A DNA stretch of 15,020 nt from Acidobacteriota bacterium (GCA_006227875.1 SBFI01000206.1:1-15020); one strand, 5' to 3'; positions 1 to 7,662 are shown, counted from the first letter of the stretch. Numbers and translations are program-made. Notes: generated from the letters alone by a model not told the origin.

Positions 1-1
1 C

Positions 2-343
2 ACGCCACGGACCGCCGATCAGCTCCTGCGCTACGACTGGCCGGGCAACGTGCGCGAGCTCGAGAACGCCATGGAGCGCGCCGTCGCCCTGGCGCACGGA
101 AGCCGCGTGGATCTCGACGATCTGCCCGAGGAGATCCGCCAGGCGTTTCCCAAACCGGTGCCCGGCAGCGGAGCGGTGCAGCCGCTCCGTGATGTCGAAA
201 AGGACTACATCCTGGCGGTGCTGAAGCTCAACGGCGGAAACCAAACGCGCACCGCCGATCAGCTCCGAATCGGCTCGGCGACGCTCTACCGAAGGCTCAA
301 GAAGTGGGGCCTGATCGGCGCCAAGGGCGCGGATCAATCCTAG
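2..343 (+). CDS. Sigma-54-dependent response regulator (NtrC family), C-terminal part
   Basis: This is the 3' end of an enhancer-binding transcription activator of sigma-54 RNA polymerase; the reading frame is open at the window edge. The residues YDWPGNVRELENAMERAV are the end of the AAA+ domain, the conserved WPGNVREL segment followed by the helical C-subdomain. After a short linker comes a Fis-type helix-turn-helix (VEKDYILAVLKLNGGNQTRTADQL, then GSATLYRRLKKWG) that would bind an upstream activating sequence. The receiver domain and the Walker motifs lie outside the window, so the signal and targets cannot be told. A GTG at position 50 is an internal codon, not a start. The stop codon overlaps, by two bases, the stop of the converging phosphatase gene at CTAG (340-343). 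The family assignment is firm and the specific member is unknown. Confidence 0.9.
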   Translation, partial: TPRTADQLLRYDWPGNVRELENAMERAVALAHGSRVDLDDLPEEIRQAFPKPVPGSGAVQPLRDVEKDYILAVLKLNGGNQTRTADQLRIGSATLYRRLKKWGLIGAKGADQS

Positions 344-2052
344 CCCTCGACCTTGCAGACAACCGCCGTCATGTCGTCGAGCTGGGGCTCATCGGAGCAG
401 AAGCCGGAGGCCGCTTCGTAGAGGGCCTCGAGGATCCGGGAGGCGGCATCGCGGCGATGGCGCTTCATGGTCTCGAGGACCCTACCGGTTCCGAACTCGC
501 CCCCGGCGCTCTCACCACGCTCAATGATCCCGTCGGTAAACAGGACCAACAGCTCGCCGGGCTCCAGTCGAATCGCTCGGCTCGAAAGGTAAGGCCTATC
601 GCTGAAGAGCCCCAAAGGAATGCCGCCAGACCGCAGCTCCTCCCGCACGTCGCCGTTGCGGTCGAGCAGAAAGCCAGACGGGTGTCCGGCGTTCGTGTAG
701 ACCAACGTCCCCGCATCCGGGTCCAGGCGCAGGAGAATCTGAGTCACGAACTCCCGCTGCGAGCCCTCGACGGTGAGGATGTCGTTGAGCCGGCGGAGGA
801 TCTCGCCGACGTCGGCATGCGTGAGCGCGAACGAGCGCAGATAGGCACGGGCCTGAGCCATGAGGATCGACGGGCCGACTCCATGACCCATGACGTCCGC
901 GATCGTCATGCCCAGGCACCCGCCCGGCATCGGGAAGAAATCGTAGTAGTCGCCGCATAGAGAGTCGGCCGGATGGACCGCACCGGCGATGTCGAATCCG
1001 GGGACCTGCGGGGCTTCTCTCGGATAGAGCCTCTGCTGGATCGCCCGCGCCGCCTCCAGCTGCGCCTGATGCCGCTCGTTGCGCAGTCGCTCGGTGATGT
1101 CCCTCGCTACAGATACCAGATACTCGCTCCGGCCATCAGGGCCGGCGATGGGGGTGATCGTCTGCTCGGCATGGAAGAGCTCTCCGTTCTTCCTGCGATT
1201 GACCAGAGTTCCCCGATACACCTCGCCGCCCAGCACCGTGTCCCAGAGCTCCCGGAAGAACTCTCGGTCATGCTGGCCGGAGTTCAGCAGCCGAGGCGTG
1301 CGCCCGAGCGCCTCCTTTGGCGAATACCCTGTGGTCCGCTCGAAGGCCGGGTTGACGTAGACGATCTTGCCGCTCGACTCGGTGATGATCACGGAGTCGG
1401 CGGTCTGCTCCACGACGCTGGAAAGACGCTCGTTGAGCTCTCCCGACCTCTTCGTGTCGCTAACGTCGCGAAAAACGAGCAGGGCCCCTCGCGCTGCGCC
1501 CGTCTCGTCACGCCACGGCAGAGCGCTGGCGTTGATCCAGCGGCCTTCAGGTACCTGCCCGTTGCGAACGAAGATCTCGGCGTCGCTGACCTCCTCGCCC
1601 CGCAGAGCCCGCACCAGCGGCAGCTGGTCATTGGGGTAGAGGGTGACGCCGTCGGGGAGAAAGTAGCCGTAAGTTTGCGCCCAGTCCGTCGACGGCACGT
1701 CTCGTGGCCGGGTGCCGAAGATCTGCTCGGCGGCGTTGTTGAAGATCAGGAACCTGCCCGACCGATCGGCGACAATGACGCCGTCGGGAAGGCACTCGAT
1801 GACGGATTCCAGGACCTTGGCCTGGCCTGACAGCGGTTCGGCCTGCCAGGTGTCGATGACTGTCGACTGCGGTCCGGGGCCACGAGGCGGTGTCATGGCT
1901 TGGGCCAGCCCGATCGCCGATAGACCGGAGTCAGAAAGATTGCCCTCCGCCACCTCGGCCTCCTGAGGCTCTCCCAGGCAGTGCTGGGAATGATGATGCC
2001 GCCTCGACCCGCTCTTCGTCCGGCTCTGGCCGCTTGACCAGAGCCTGGTCAT
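340..2052 (-). CDS. PAS-PAS-SpoIIE (PP2C-type) serine/threonine phosphatase, RsbU-like
   Basis: This is a predicted cytoplasmic signalling phosphatase of about 570 residues. PAS domain 1 lies at about residues 79-200 (LPDGVIVADRSGRFLIFNNAA) and PAS domain 2 at about 207-322 (ADSVIITESSGKIVYVNPAF, ending VARDITER). A short coiled linker (QAQLEAARAIQQRLYP) leads to a SpoIIE domain at about 350-570. Metal-binding PP2C motifs are visible: CGDYYDFF, ADVMGHG, LFTDGIIERG and LDDMTAVV. Such proteins usually dephosphorylate anti-sigma-factor antagonists in partner-switching cascades; no anti-sigma factor or antagonist gene is in the window. I chose the start at 2052 because the upstream stop and this ATG overlap as TAATG, which suggests translational coupling. 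The frame stays open further upstream, but that part overlaps the neighbour gene. An ATG at 1896, closer to PAS 1, is an alternative because the first 50 residues are low in complexity. Confidence 0.88.
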   Translation of the reverse strand: MTRLWSSGQSRTKSGSRRHHHSQHCLGEPQEAEVAEGNLSDSGLSAIGLAQAMTPPRGPGPQSTVIDTWQAEPLSGQAKVLESVIECLPDGVIVADRSGRFLIFNNAAEQIFGTRPRDVPSTDWAQTYGYFLPDGVTLYPNDQLPLVRALRGEEVSDAEIFVRNGQVPEGRWINASALPWRDETGAARGALLVFRDVSDTKRSGELNERLSSVVEQTADSVIITESSGKIVYVNPAFERTTGYSPKEALGRTPRLLNSGQHDREFFRELWDTVLGGEVYRGTLVNRRKNGELFHAEQTITPIAGPDGRSEYLVSVARDITERLRNERHQAQLEAARAIQQRLYPREAPQVPGFDIAGAVHPADSLCGDYYDFFPMPGGCLGMTIADVMGHGVGPSILMAQARAYLRSFALTHADVGEILRRLNDILTVEGSQREFVTQILLRLDPDAGTLVYTNAGHPSGFLLDRNGDVREELRSGGIPLGLFSDRPYLSSRAIRLEPGELLVLFTDGIIERGESAGGEFGTGRVLETMKRHRRDAASRILEALYEAASGFCSDEPQLDDMTAVVCKVEG

Positions 2053-3110
2053 TACCCTTCGTTCTGAACACAGGCTTCTCCCTGCCGCCGATAGCCCGGG
2101 TTGCAGATCCAGTCGTTGCCGGAGTAACCGAGGTGCGCGTTGGCTGGTGCCGTGAACAGCGTGCACGTACGGTTGCTTCTCCTGTAGCCGCGCTCGCACT
2201 CCCAATCGCTTCCCGACGAGGCCAGGTAGCCGTGCTCAGGCACTTCGACCGCGACGCACGAATCACCGGTCCGCCGGTACCCACGATTGCATTCCCAGTC
2301 GCGCCCCGAAGCCGCGAGATGGGCTTGCTCGGGTAGCTCGACGGGCGCGCACGTACTGCCGCTCCGCCGGAAGCCCCGTTTGCACTCGAAGCCGTTTCCG
2401 GCAGCACCGAGATACCCGTTTGAAGGCACCGCGACGGCAACGCACGACTCGTTGGCTGGGTAGAAGCCCCGACTACACTCCCAATCGCGTCCGCTGGAAT
2501 CCAGGAAGGCGTTCTGAGGTACGACGACGACGGCGCAAGCGCCGTTAGCCGCTCGATAGCCGCGATCGCATTTCCAACCACGACCGTAGCCGTCCACCGG
2601 ATAAGCGTTCTCGGGTACCTCGATCGCGGCACATGCCTGATCGACCCGTGTGTAGCTGCGAGCACACTCCCAATCGCGCCCGTTCGCCTTCAGGAAGGCG
2701 TTGGGAGGTACATCGACCAACGCGCAGGCTTCGTCGACTTGCCGGTAGCCTCGACTGCACTTCCATCCGCTCCTGGAAGAGTCGAGATGCGCATTGGGTG
2801 GCACCTGGACGGCTACGCAGGACCGATCTACTTCCTGGTAGCCCCAATCGCACTCCCATCCGCTCCCGTAGCGCTTCGCGTGAGAATTCATCGGTGCGTC
2901 GGTCGGGTCTGCTTCTGCGGCAGCAACGGCAGGCGCAATGAACAGCACTAGCGCCAAGGCCAGCCACCGAGATGACCGAGCCCATCGTAGCTGCAAAGAC
3001 CTCTTGCACTGGCCCTTGCCCCTCGAGACATCGACGACCTCTCGAGCATGGCACTGACTCTCCGATACGACCGGGGCAGTGTTCCTACAGTAGGCCTTCA
3101 GAGTTTCCAT
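2052..3110 (-). CDS. Exported protein with nine 31-residue two-cysteine repeats
   Basis: This 352-residue protein starts at an ATG with a good Shine-Dalgarno (AAGGAG, 8 bases upstream). A basic segment (RWARSSR) and a hydrophobic stretch (WLALALVLFIAP, then AVAAA) at about residues 42-65 form a signal peptide with an unusually long N-region of about 45 residues; a TTG start inside it is possible. The rest is nine tandem units with cysteines at 87/98, 118/129, 149/160, 181/192, 212/223, 243/254, 274/285, 305/316 and 336/347. The period is 31 residues (32 once) and the spacing within a unit is always C-x10-C. The unit consensus is VPxNAxLxxSGxDWECxRGY followed by x-x-x-x-x-C. One disulfide per unit in the periplasm or outside the cell is likely. 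I do not know a function for this repeat; a binding or surface role is a guess. It lies between a TPR-like gene (3-base gap) and the phosphatase gene (1-base overlap), so the three are probably one operon. Confidence 0.85.
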   Translation of the reverse strand: METLKAYCRNTAPVVSESQCHAREVVDVSRGKGQCKRSLQLRWARSSRWLALALVLFIAPAVAAAEADPTDAPMNSHAKRYGSGWECDWGYQEVDRSCVAVQVPPNAHLDSSRSGWKCSRGYRQVDEACALVDVPPNAFLKANGRDWECARSYTRVDQACAAIEVPENAYPVDGYGRGWKCDRGYRAANGACAVVVVPQNAFLDSSGRDWECSRGFYPANESCVAVAVPSNGYLGAAGNGFECKRGFRRSGSTCAPVELPEQAHLAASGRDWECNRGYRRTGDSCVAVEVPEHGYLASSGSDWECERGYRRSNRTCTLFTAPANAHLGYSGNDWICNPGYRRQGEACVQNEG

Positions 3111-3113
3111 ATG

Positions 3114-3533
3114 TCAATCTCCTTCTTCAGTTGTCGATGACACTTGCCGCGCACGCATCCCTCCGCTTGGTGAGCGCCTGAAGCTCGCGGGGTCCCACCG
3201 CGTCGGTCGTGGACGTGCTGCATACGCCAGCTGGAAGCCGACGGAACGAGTGGCGTGACCGGATCCCGCCTCACGCCCGTTGGACTTCTCGCGCTCAAAG
3301 CAGGCCAGCGCCAGGTCTACTGCAGCATCAAGAAGCTCCTTCTTGGGGACCACACTTGTCACGATGTTCTGGATCTGTGACCGGGAGTACCCGGCCTCCT
3401 GGCTGTCCGGGTGCGCGGCCACGATACCCTTGTAGAACTCGAGAGCTTCACGCAAGTTCTTCGTCCCGTAGTGCGCCGCATAAGCCGCTGCGTACTGCCG
3501 GCTCGCCTCTGTCAGGCCAGTGTCGTTCTTCAT
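3114..3533 (-). CDS. Small TPR-like helical protein, first gene of the operon
   Basis: This 139-residue protein has a GGAG Shine-Dalgarno about 8 bases before its ATG. Residues 10-45 (ASRQYAAAYAAHYGTKNLREA, then LEFYKGIVAAHPDSQEAGYS) look like a tetratricopeptide-type helix pair, with the small-residue and Pro pattern of a TPR turn (AAHPDSQEA). Residues 46-83 continue as helices. From about residue 88 onward the sequence turns basic and low in complexity (RPRPTRWDPASFRRSP), unlike a folded domain. That tail could be disordered, or the result of an old frameshift. The stop codon lies 3 bases before the next start, within the Shine-Dalgarno region of that gene. A protein-interaction role is inferred from the TPR pattern only; no specific function is recognised. 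Confidence 0.6.
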   Translation of the reverse strand: MKNDTGLTEASRQYAAAYAAHYGTKNLREALEFYKGIVAAHPDSQEAGYSRSQIQNIVTSVVPKKELLDAAVDLALACFEREKSNGREAGSGHATRSVGFQLAYAARPRPTRWDPASFRRSPSGGMRARQVSSTTEEGD

Positions 3534-3840
3534 CTCTTGTTCTCCGATCTCCCGCGAAAGTGACGTGGCGGCTCCGGAAGCCGAGGCGAGCGGGAGCAGG
3601 TCCGCCTGGAGCCACCCTGATACCAGTGCAAGTACCTGGCCACGGACGGATCTCTCATATTTTCAGTCGATTACAGCAAGTCGGCGAGTCTTGACTGCCG
3701 GCATGATCGATCAAAATGAAGTACCGCGCCCATCGAACTGACCCGGTGGCCAGATGCGCGTGCAGCGCCAACGCCAGCGGCGACCCCTGCCGAGAGGCGC
3801 TCTCGGCACAGGAAAGCCTTAGGCCTGGGGCAGATCCGTC
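3534..3840. other. Intergenic stretch with no supported gene
   Basis: This 307-base stretch lies upstream of the minus-strand operon and should carry its promoter. The most AT-rich part is around 3650-3680 and 3705-3720. I could not find a -35/-10 pair with acceptable spacing that I would defend. Reading frames across it on both strands have no start signals or recognisable motifs. I saw no terminator hairpin with a T-run for the gene that ends at 3841. Confidence 0.4.
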
Positions 3841-4488
3841 CTAGGCCAGAGCCAACGCCCTGTCGGAGGCGGCTTCGGCACGGGCGACGTTTCCCGTCAG
3901 GGTGATACCCAGCTCGATCAGCCGAGTGCGCACCTCGCAACGGCTGCCTTCGAGGCGTATGCACACGAGGCGTGGCACCCTGGAGGCGCGATCTGCTGCA
4001 GTGGCGGCGAGAAGCTGCACCTTGTTGCCCAGTTCTCCCAGCTCGCCAGATAGCGGGACCACCAGAGTGTCGATTCGCTGCCCCATGGCATGGAGATAGC
4101 TCCTCAGGCGCTCCGGCGCCTCGGCCAGGCCGTGGATCTGCTCGAGCCTGTCGTGCCCTAGATTGGCGAGCTGCTCGCCCGTCGTCATGACTCCTACGCC
4201 GAGCTCGCGAAAGAAGCACTCCAGGCAGCGGCGCAGCCTGCCGTCCGCAACCGACGGGACCAGCGAGACCATCGAACTTTCCGTCATCGACGCCGAGTCG
4301 CCAAAGGGCTCGTAACCCTCCGTTTCGATCGCCTGGCGGAGGGTATAGCTCGACAACAAGATCTCGAAGCGCGGTATCCAGCGCTTGACGAGCTCGTGGC
4401 TGGAGACCTCGCGCACGAGCTCTCGCAGTGCACTCTCGATAGCTCTGCGGTCGGGGAGCAATCCCTGCCGGAACTCCGGCCGCAGCCG
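3841..4488 (-). pseudogene. Hypothetical protein gene, 5' end lost next to IS91-like fragment A
   Basis: The minus-strand frame codes for a helical protein. The readable part from a TTG at 4461 is 206 residues (starting LLPDRRAIESALRELVREV). The frame continues without a stop to about 4498 (HRRLRPEFRQG before that TTG), where transposase sequence begins, so the true N-terminus is missing. The sequence is rich in leucine and charged residues, with helical stretches such as ERLRSYLHAMGQRIDTLVVP and LGELGNKVQLLAATAADRAS. There is no signal peptide, membrane segment or catalytic motif that I recognise. The TTG has no convincing ribosome-binding site, which supports truncation rather than a real start. 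It could be a phage or plasmid-type protein, but nothing proves that. The left boundary is the stop at 3841; the right boundary is uncertain by about 30 bases. Confidence 0.55.
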
Positions 4489-4497
4489 CCTATGTCC

Positions 4498-5122
4498 AAG
4501 CTGCCATCAGAAGCGAGAGTTGCTGTGGGTGGCCTGGGCGGAGCAAGAGTTGCTCGAGGACGTCCCCCACCGCCAGGTGGTCTTCACCATCCCTAAGCGG
4601 CTGCGGATCTTCTTCCGCTACGACAGAAAGCTCCTCGGTGAACTCGCTGCCTGTGCCTGGCGAGCCCTGAGGCTGTACTTCGATGTGTCCTTCGATGGCG
4701 CTGAGGTGACGCCCGGTGCCGTGGGCTTCCTCCAGACCTCGGGCGAGCTGCTCAACTTCCACCCGCACGTCCATATTCTCGTCACCGATGGCGGCTTCCG
4801 CCCCGATGGAAGCTTCTACCATCTGCCTGGTTTCAACTCCCGCCACCTCGAACGCCTCCTCCGTGCCGAGATCCTGAGGACGCTCGTGGACAAGGGTCTC
4901 ATCGGCGAGGAGACCGTCCGCAACCTTCTGACCTGGCGCCACAGCGGCTTCTCGATCCACGGTGCGGTGCGGGTCAAAGACCGGCAAGGTGCTGCCCGAC
5001 TGGGCCGTTACATGATCCGCTGTCCACTCGCACTCAAAAGGCTCTCTTGGAACGAAGAGACCGCACAGGTCGGCTACACGGCTCGGCCGACCCGCCGCGT
5101 GGGGCCTGGGCCTACCGCCGCC
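4498..5122 (+). mobile_element. IS91-like element, fragment A (transposase middle part)
   Basis: The plus strand codes for the central part of a Y2/HUH rolling-circle transposase of the IS91 type. It starts at SCHQKRELLWVAW, the end of the N-terminal zinc-finger region, and runs through PHRQVVFTIPKRLRIFFRYD, then NFHPHVHILVTDG (the HUH histidines at 4766 and 4772), to GRYMIRCPLALKRLSW with a candidate catalytic Tyr at 5009-5011. The N-terminal finger and the whole C-terminal part are missing. It ends in a GC-rich segment (5066-5122) that also opens fragment B. By eye it is about 89% identical in protein to fragment C over 115 residues, so A and C are diverged copies. It cannot encode a complete transposase. 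Just upstream, the codons RLCPSC may also be element sequence, so the left edge could be about 10-30 bases earlier. Confidence 0.85.
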
Positions 5123-5133
5123 TTGGCGGGCGG
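5115..5133. other. Strong GC hairpin followed by tandem GAAC
   Basis: CCGCCGCC (5115-5122), a TT loop, and GGCGGGCGG (5125-5133) form an 8-base-pair stem with one bulged G. One base later the tetramer GAAC occurs twice in a row (5135-5142). IS91-family elements end in a hairpin at the replication origin end and insert next to GAAC or its complement. The position at the 3' edge of fragment A fits an element end, but the fragment lacks the transposase C-terminus, so this would be a derivative end. It could also be a chance product of GC-rich sequence. Confidence 0.4.
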
Positions 5134-5179
5134 TGAACGAACTGGAGAGCTGACGCATTCGCACGGTAGCCCGACTCCT

Positions 5180-5220
5180 GCCGGTTTTCAGTACCGTTTT
5201 ACGCCTTCCAAGCCCGAGAC
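5180..5220. repeat. Left copy of imperfect ~40-bp repeat flanking the tannase gene
   Basis: GCCGGTTTTCAGTACCGTT followed by TTACGCCTTCCAAGCC matches the segment at 6932-6970 at roughly three of four positions. The core CGGT-N7-ACCG is an inverted repeat in both copies. Read on the minus strand the core is a stem with the 7-base loop ACTGAAA, that is, a UGA anticodon position, and a D-arm-like GGAAGGCG lies before it. This resembles a degenerate tRNA-Ser(UGA). A short palindrome (CCGAG-ACT-CTCGG, 5214-5226) partly overlaps its right end. Confidence 0.45.
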
Positions 5221-5283
5221 TCTCGGAATGGATATCCTAGATGGACCTCAGTCCGTCATCTTCGAAACGGACTCTCTCTGCTC

Positions 5284-5297
5284 AGGAGGTTCTCATG
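5284..5297 (+). promoter_or_regulatory. Shine-Dalgarno and original ATG of the tannase gene
   Basis: AGGAGGT (5284-5290) is followed after 4 bases by ATG (5295-5297). This is the strongest ribosome-binding site near the tannase N-terminus, but its ATG is in a different frame from the lipoprotein signal sequence. The in-frame GTG at 5344 has no Shine-Dalgarno. This places the original start at 5295 and a one-base frame change between 5297 and 5343. Confidence 0.65.
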
Positions 5298-6925
5298 CGA
5301 GCCCAAGAATCGGTCCGTCCGGCGCCAGACGGTCTACCTGGCGGTGCTTTCACTACTGTCGACTCTAATAGCCGGCTGCGCAACCGCCGAACCACCCTCA
5401 GCTCAACAGGAGGCCGTCTGCAGTCTCGACTCGCTGCCCGAGTTGCCCGACGTCAGGTTGACTTCGGTCACTCACGAAGCCGCGCCGGTGCCCCACTGCA
5501 AGGTTTCGGGCGTGATCGGCACCGAGACGAACTTCGAGCTCCTGCTGCCGGATGAGTGGAGTGGCAAGTTCGTGATGGGCGGCGGCGGTGGCTTCGCAGG
5601 CTCGGTCGTCAATGCCGCGCAGGATTTCTTTGGGGCTCTACAGATGGGCTATGCCACAGTAGGGACGGATACCGGACACCAGGCGCATTCGCTCGACGCG
5701 AGTTGGGCGCTAAACCATCTGGAGCGGCTGGTGAGTTTCGGCCACCAAGCGGTGCATCGCACGGCGGTCAACTCCAAGGCGTTAACCGAGGCCTTCTACG
5801 GCGGAGAAATCGCGCGTAGCTATTTCGCCGGCTGTTCGCGCGGCGGGGGGCAGGCACTCATGGAGGCGCAGCGTTACCCGGAAGATTTCGACGGCATCGT
5901 TGCAATGTCTCCGGCCTTCAACTGGACACATGAGCTGGGTGCTCGCTGGACACGCATTGCGCAGCTCATGTATCCCGACCCGACTCGTATCGAACAGCCC
6001 ATCATCGGGCCAGAGGCCTTGAAATTGATCGGCGATGCGGTGATGGCGCAATGCGACGGCCTCGACGGGCTCAGTGATGGTGTCCTGAATGATCCGCGGC
6101 AGTGCGCCTTCGAGGTTTCCAGCCTGTCCTGCGGCGAGACGAAGTCCGGCGAGTGCCTTTCGCCAGAGCAGGTGGAGGTCGCCGAAGCAATCTATGGTGA
6201 TTTTGAGATTGGCGGACAGATCATTCCCGGTGCTCCATTCGGCGCGGAGTTACCTGGTACGCCAATCGGTTGGGAGCTGTGGTTTACGGGCGGATACGAG
6301 CCCGGAGAGGACCTTGACTACCATGAGGGCGCCGACAGCGAACAATTCCAGGCCCCGGCCGTACCCAACGGGACATGGGCCTTCTCGACAGGAGTACTCC
6401 GCTATTTCGTCTACAACGAACCCGAGTGGAGCTATGTCGGATACGACTTCTCGGACTTCGCACAGAAAGCAGCACGCGTGGCACCAACCCTGAACGCAGA
6501 CAACCCCGACCTGTCAGCTTTCCGTGCACGGGGCGGCAAGCTGATTATCGACAACGGCTGGATGGATGGCAGCATGTCGGCCTACGGGACCTTGAAGTAC
6601 TACGAGACTGTTCTCGGTCATGATCCGACGGCGCGGGATGATGTCAGGCTGTTTCTCCGACCTGGGCGTCACGCATTGCATGTTGGGGCCGGGACCGGAT
6701 GGCGCCGACTACCTTTCCGCGATCGACGAATGGGTGGAAAGCGGCGAAGCGCCAGAGCGACTACCCGCGTCATACCGAGATCCGGCTGGCCAACCAATCG
6801 GCGGCGGACGAATCCTGTGCGCCTGGCCGAGTGTTGTGACCTACAAAGGTCGAGGCGACCCATGGGATCCTGCCAGCTTCAGCTGCTCAAACGGGCGCGT
6901 GCAAGCGCGCGGTCGGAACCCGTGA
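5295..6925 (+). pseudogene. Tannase/feruloyl esterase family lipoprotein, two frameshifts
   Basis: The gene encodes an alpha/beta hydrolase of the tannase/feruloyl esterase family, which cleaves ester bonds of phenolic acids. Catalytic features are visible: the nucleophile Ser in AGCSRGGGQ (Ser codon 5836-5838), the Asp in NGWMDG (6565-6567) and the His in VTHCMLGPGPDG (6674-6676). The Cys beside the Ser and the Cys beside the His fit the family's CS-D-HC disulfide. The N-terminus reads YLAVLSLLSTLIAGC, a lipobox-type signal. Two single-base changes break the gene. Near 5319, MRAQESVR must shift frame to reach RRQTVYLAVL. At 6667, LFLRPG must shift to reach VTHCM. Removing one base at each site gives one continuous protein ending at TGA 6923-6925. 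Without the fixes the His is lost. Both could be sequencing errors, but the location in an element-scarred zone favours decay. The repeats at 5180 and 6932 flank it. Confidence 0.83.
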
Positions 6926-6931
6926 GGGGTC

Positions 6932-6970
6932 GCCGGTTTTCAAGACCGTTACCCGGCCTCCAAACCAGAC
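6932..6970. repeat. Right copy of the repeat flanking the tannase gene; Ser-tRNA(UGA)-like arm
   Basis: GCCGGTTTTCAAGACCGTTA followed by CCCGGCCTCCAAACC is the partner of 5180-5220 and begins 7 bases after the tannase stop. On the minus strand the core reads ACGGT-CTTGAAA-ACCGG, which has the exact form of a tRNA anticodon arm with anticodon UGA (Ser). It is followed by ACCC-CTCAC-GGGT, like a long variable arm. No acceptor stem or T-arm can be completed, so it is at best a remnant. The 200 bases to the right (6971-7172) hold short AACCAGAC-type direct repeats but no gene. Confidence 0.45.
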
Positions 6971-7172
6971 AAAACCAGACCAAACAGGACCCAAGGAGCT
7001 GCGGGAGATCGCTTTTCGAGGCCGCACCACTGCACCTCGGTTTAGTGTGCTTGGAAGCTTCGAAGTTGGGCAATCAGCCTTTTTGGCCCCGATTCTTCGA
7101 GTCTGTAGGTGTGGGTGGTGAGGATCGAGTGGATGAATCCCCGGGGTTTCGCGCTGGCAAACGCATCTGAAC

Positions 7173-7662
7173 CAGGCCGCGTGGCGGATCGTGGCAGTTG
7201 GCGTGTCAGGCAATCTGGTCGAAGAGCTCGAGCTCGTGCGGTGGCCCATGGGCCAGAGGCTCGGGCTCTTGGGCCGGCAGCTTCAGGCTTCGCCGGATCG
7301 CCCTGGCGGTGACAAAGTCGGTGATGAAGGCGAGAACCCTCATCTCACCGCCACAGAATGGGCACAACAATGGGTCGACCTCATAGACCCTTCTGATCAG
7401 CTTCGCCCAACTGAGCCGTGCTTGCCGGGTGAAGTCGTCTTCTTCTTCGGGTCTTGGCCCCGGGCTCGCCTGTTTGCCTTCATCGGCCTTCTTGCGCCGC
7501 TTGCCGCGGGCGGCATTGGCGTAGAAGCCCCAGTAGCGGGTCATCTGTTGGGAGGGCTCGGGGATGTGGTCCACGACCCGGGCGATGAATTCCAGGACAT
7601 CCCAGGGCGGCGGTAGGCCGAGGCCCCACGCGGCGGGTGGGCCGAGCCGTGTAGGCGACCTG
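7173..7662 (-). mobile_element. IS91-like element, fragment B (transposase C-terminus and 3' end)
   Basis: The minus strand codes for the C-terminal part of the same transposase type. From WDVLEFIARVVDHIPEPSQQ it runs through MTRYWGFYANAARGKRRKKA and RLSWAKLIRRVYEVDPLLCP, then FCGGEMRVLAFITDF, to a TGA at 7208-7206. The CPFCGGEM motif is the family's C-terminal metal-binding element. At its 5' edge is the GC-rich segment shared with fragment A (7607-7662), where the frame is broken: YTARPTRRVGPRPTAA lies in another frame than WDVLEF. The 5' two thirds are missing. Downstream of the stop, a small hairpin (CCGC-GTG-GCGG, 7177-7187) and GAAC (7169-7172; GTTC on the minus strand) may mark the element's origin end. 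The right edge abuts a truncated ureohydrolase gene. Confidence 0.85.

Noticed and set aside
304..960. Long plus-strand reading frame opposite the phosphatase gene
   Set aside because: It has no domain or start signal and is the antisense of a clear SpoIIE domain with high GC content. The same holds for the frame at 973-1830.
2090..2900. CRISPR-like array from the ~93-bp periodicity
   Set aside because: The periodicity is in frame with a protein made of 31-residue repeats. The DNA units are diverged and there are no short identical repeats with unique spacers.
3671..4219. Minus-strand Arg-rich frame overlapping the truncated gene at 3841
   Set aside because: It is extremely basic and low in complexity. 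The frame at 3841-4488 has normal protein composition.
6900..6972. A complete tRNA gene (Ser-UGA on the minus strand or Sec on the plus strand)
   Set aside because: An anticodon arm and neighbouring stem can be drawn, but no acceptor stem or canonical T-arm (GGTTCGA) can be completed. I kept it only as a tRNA-like repeat.
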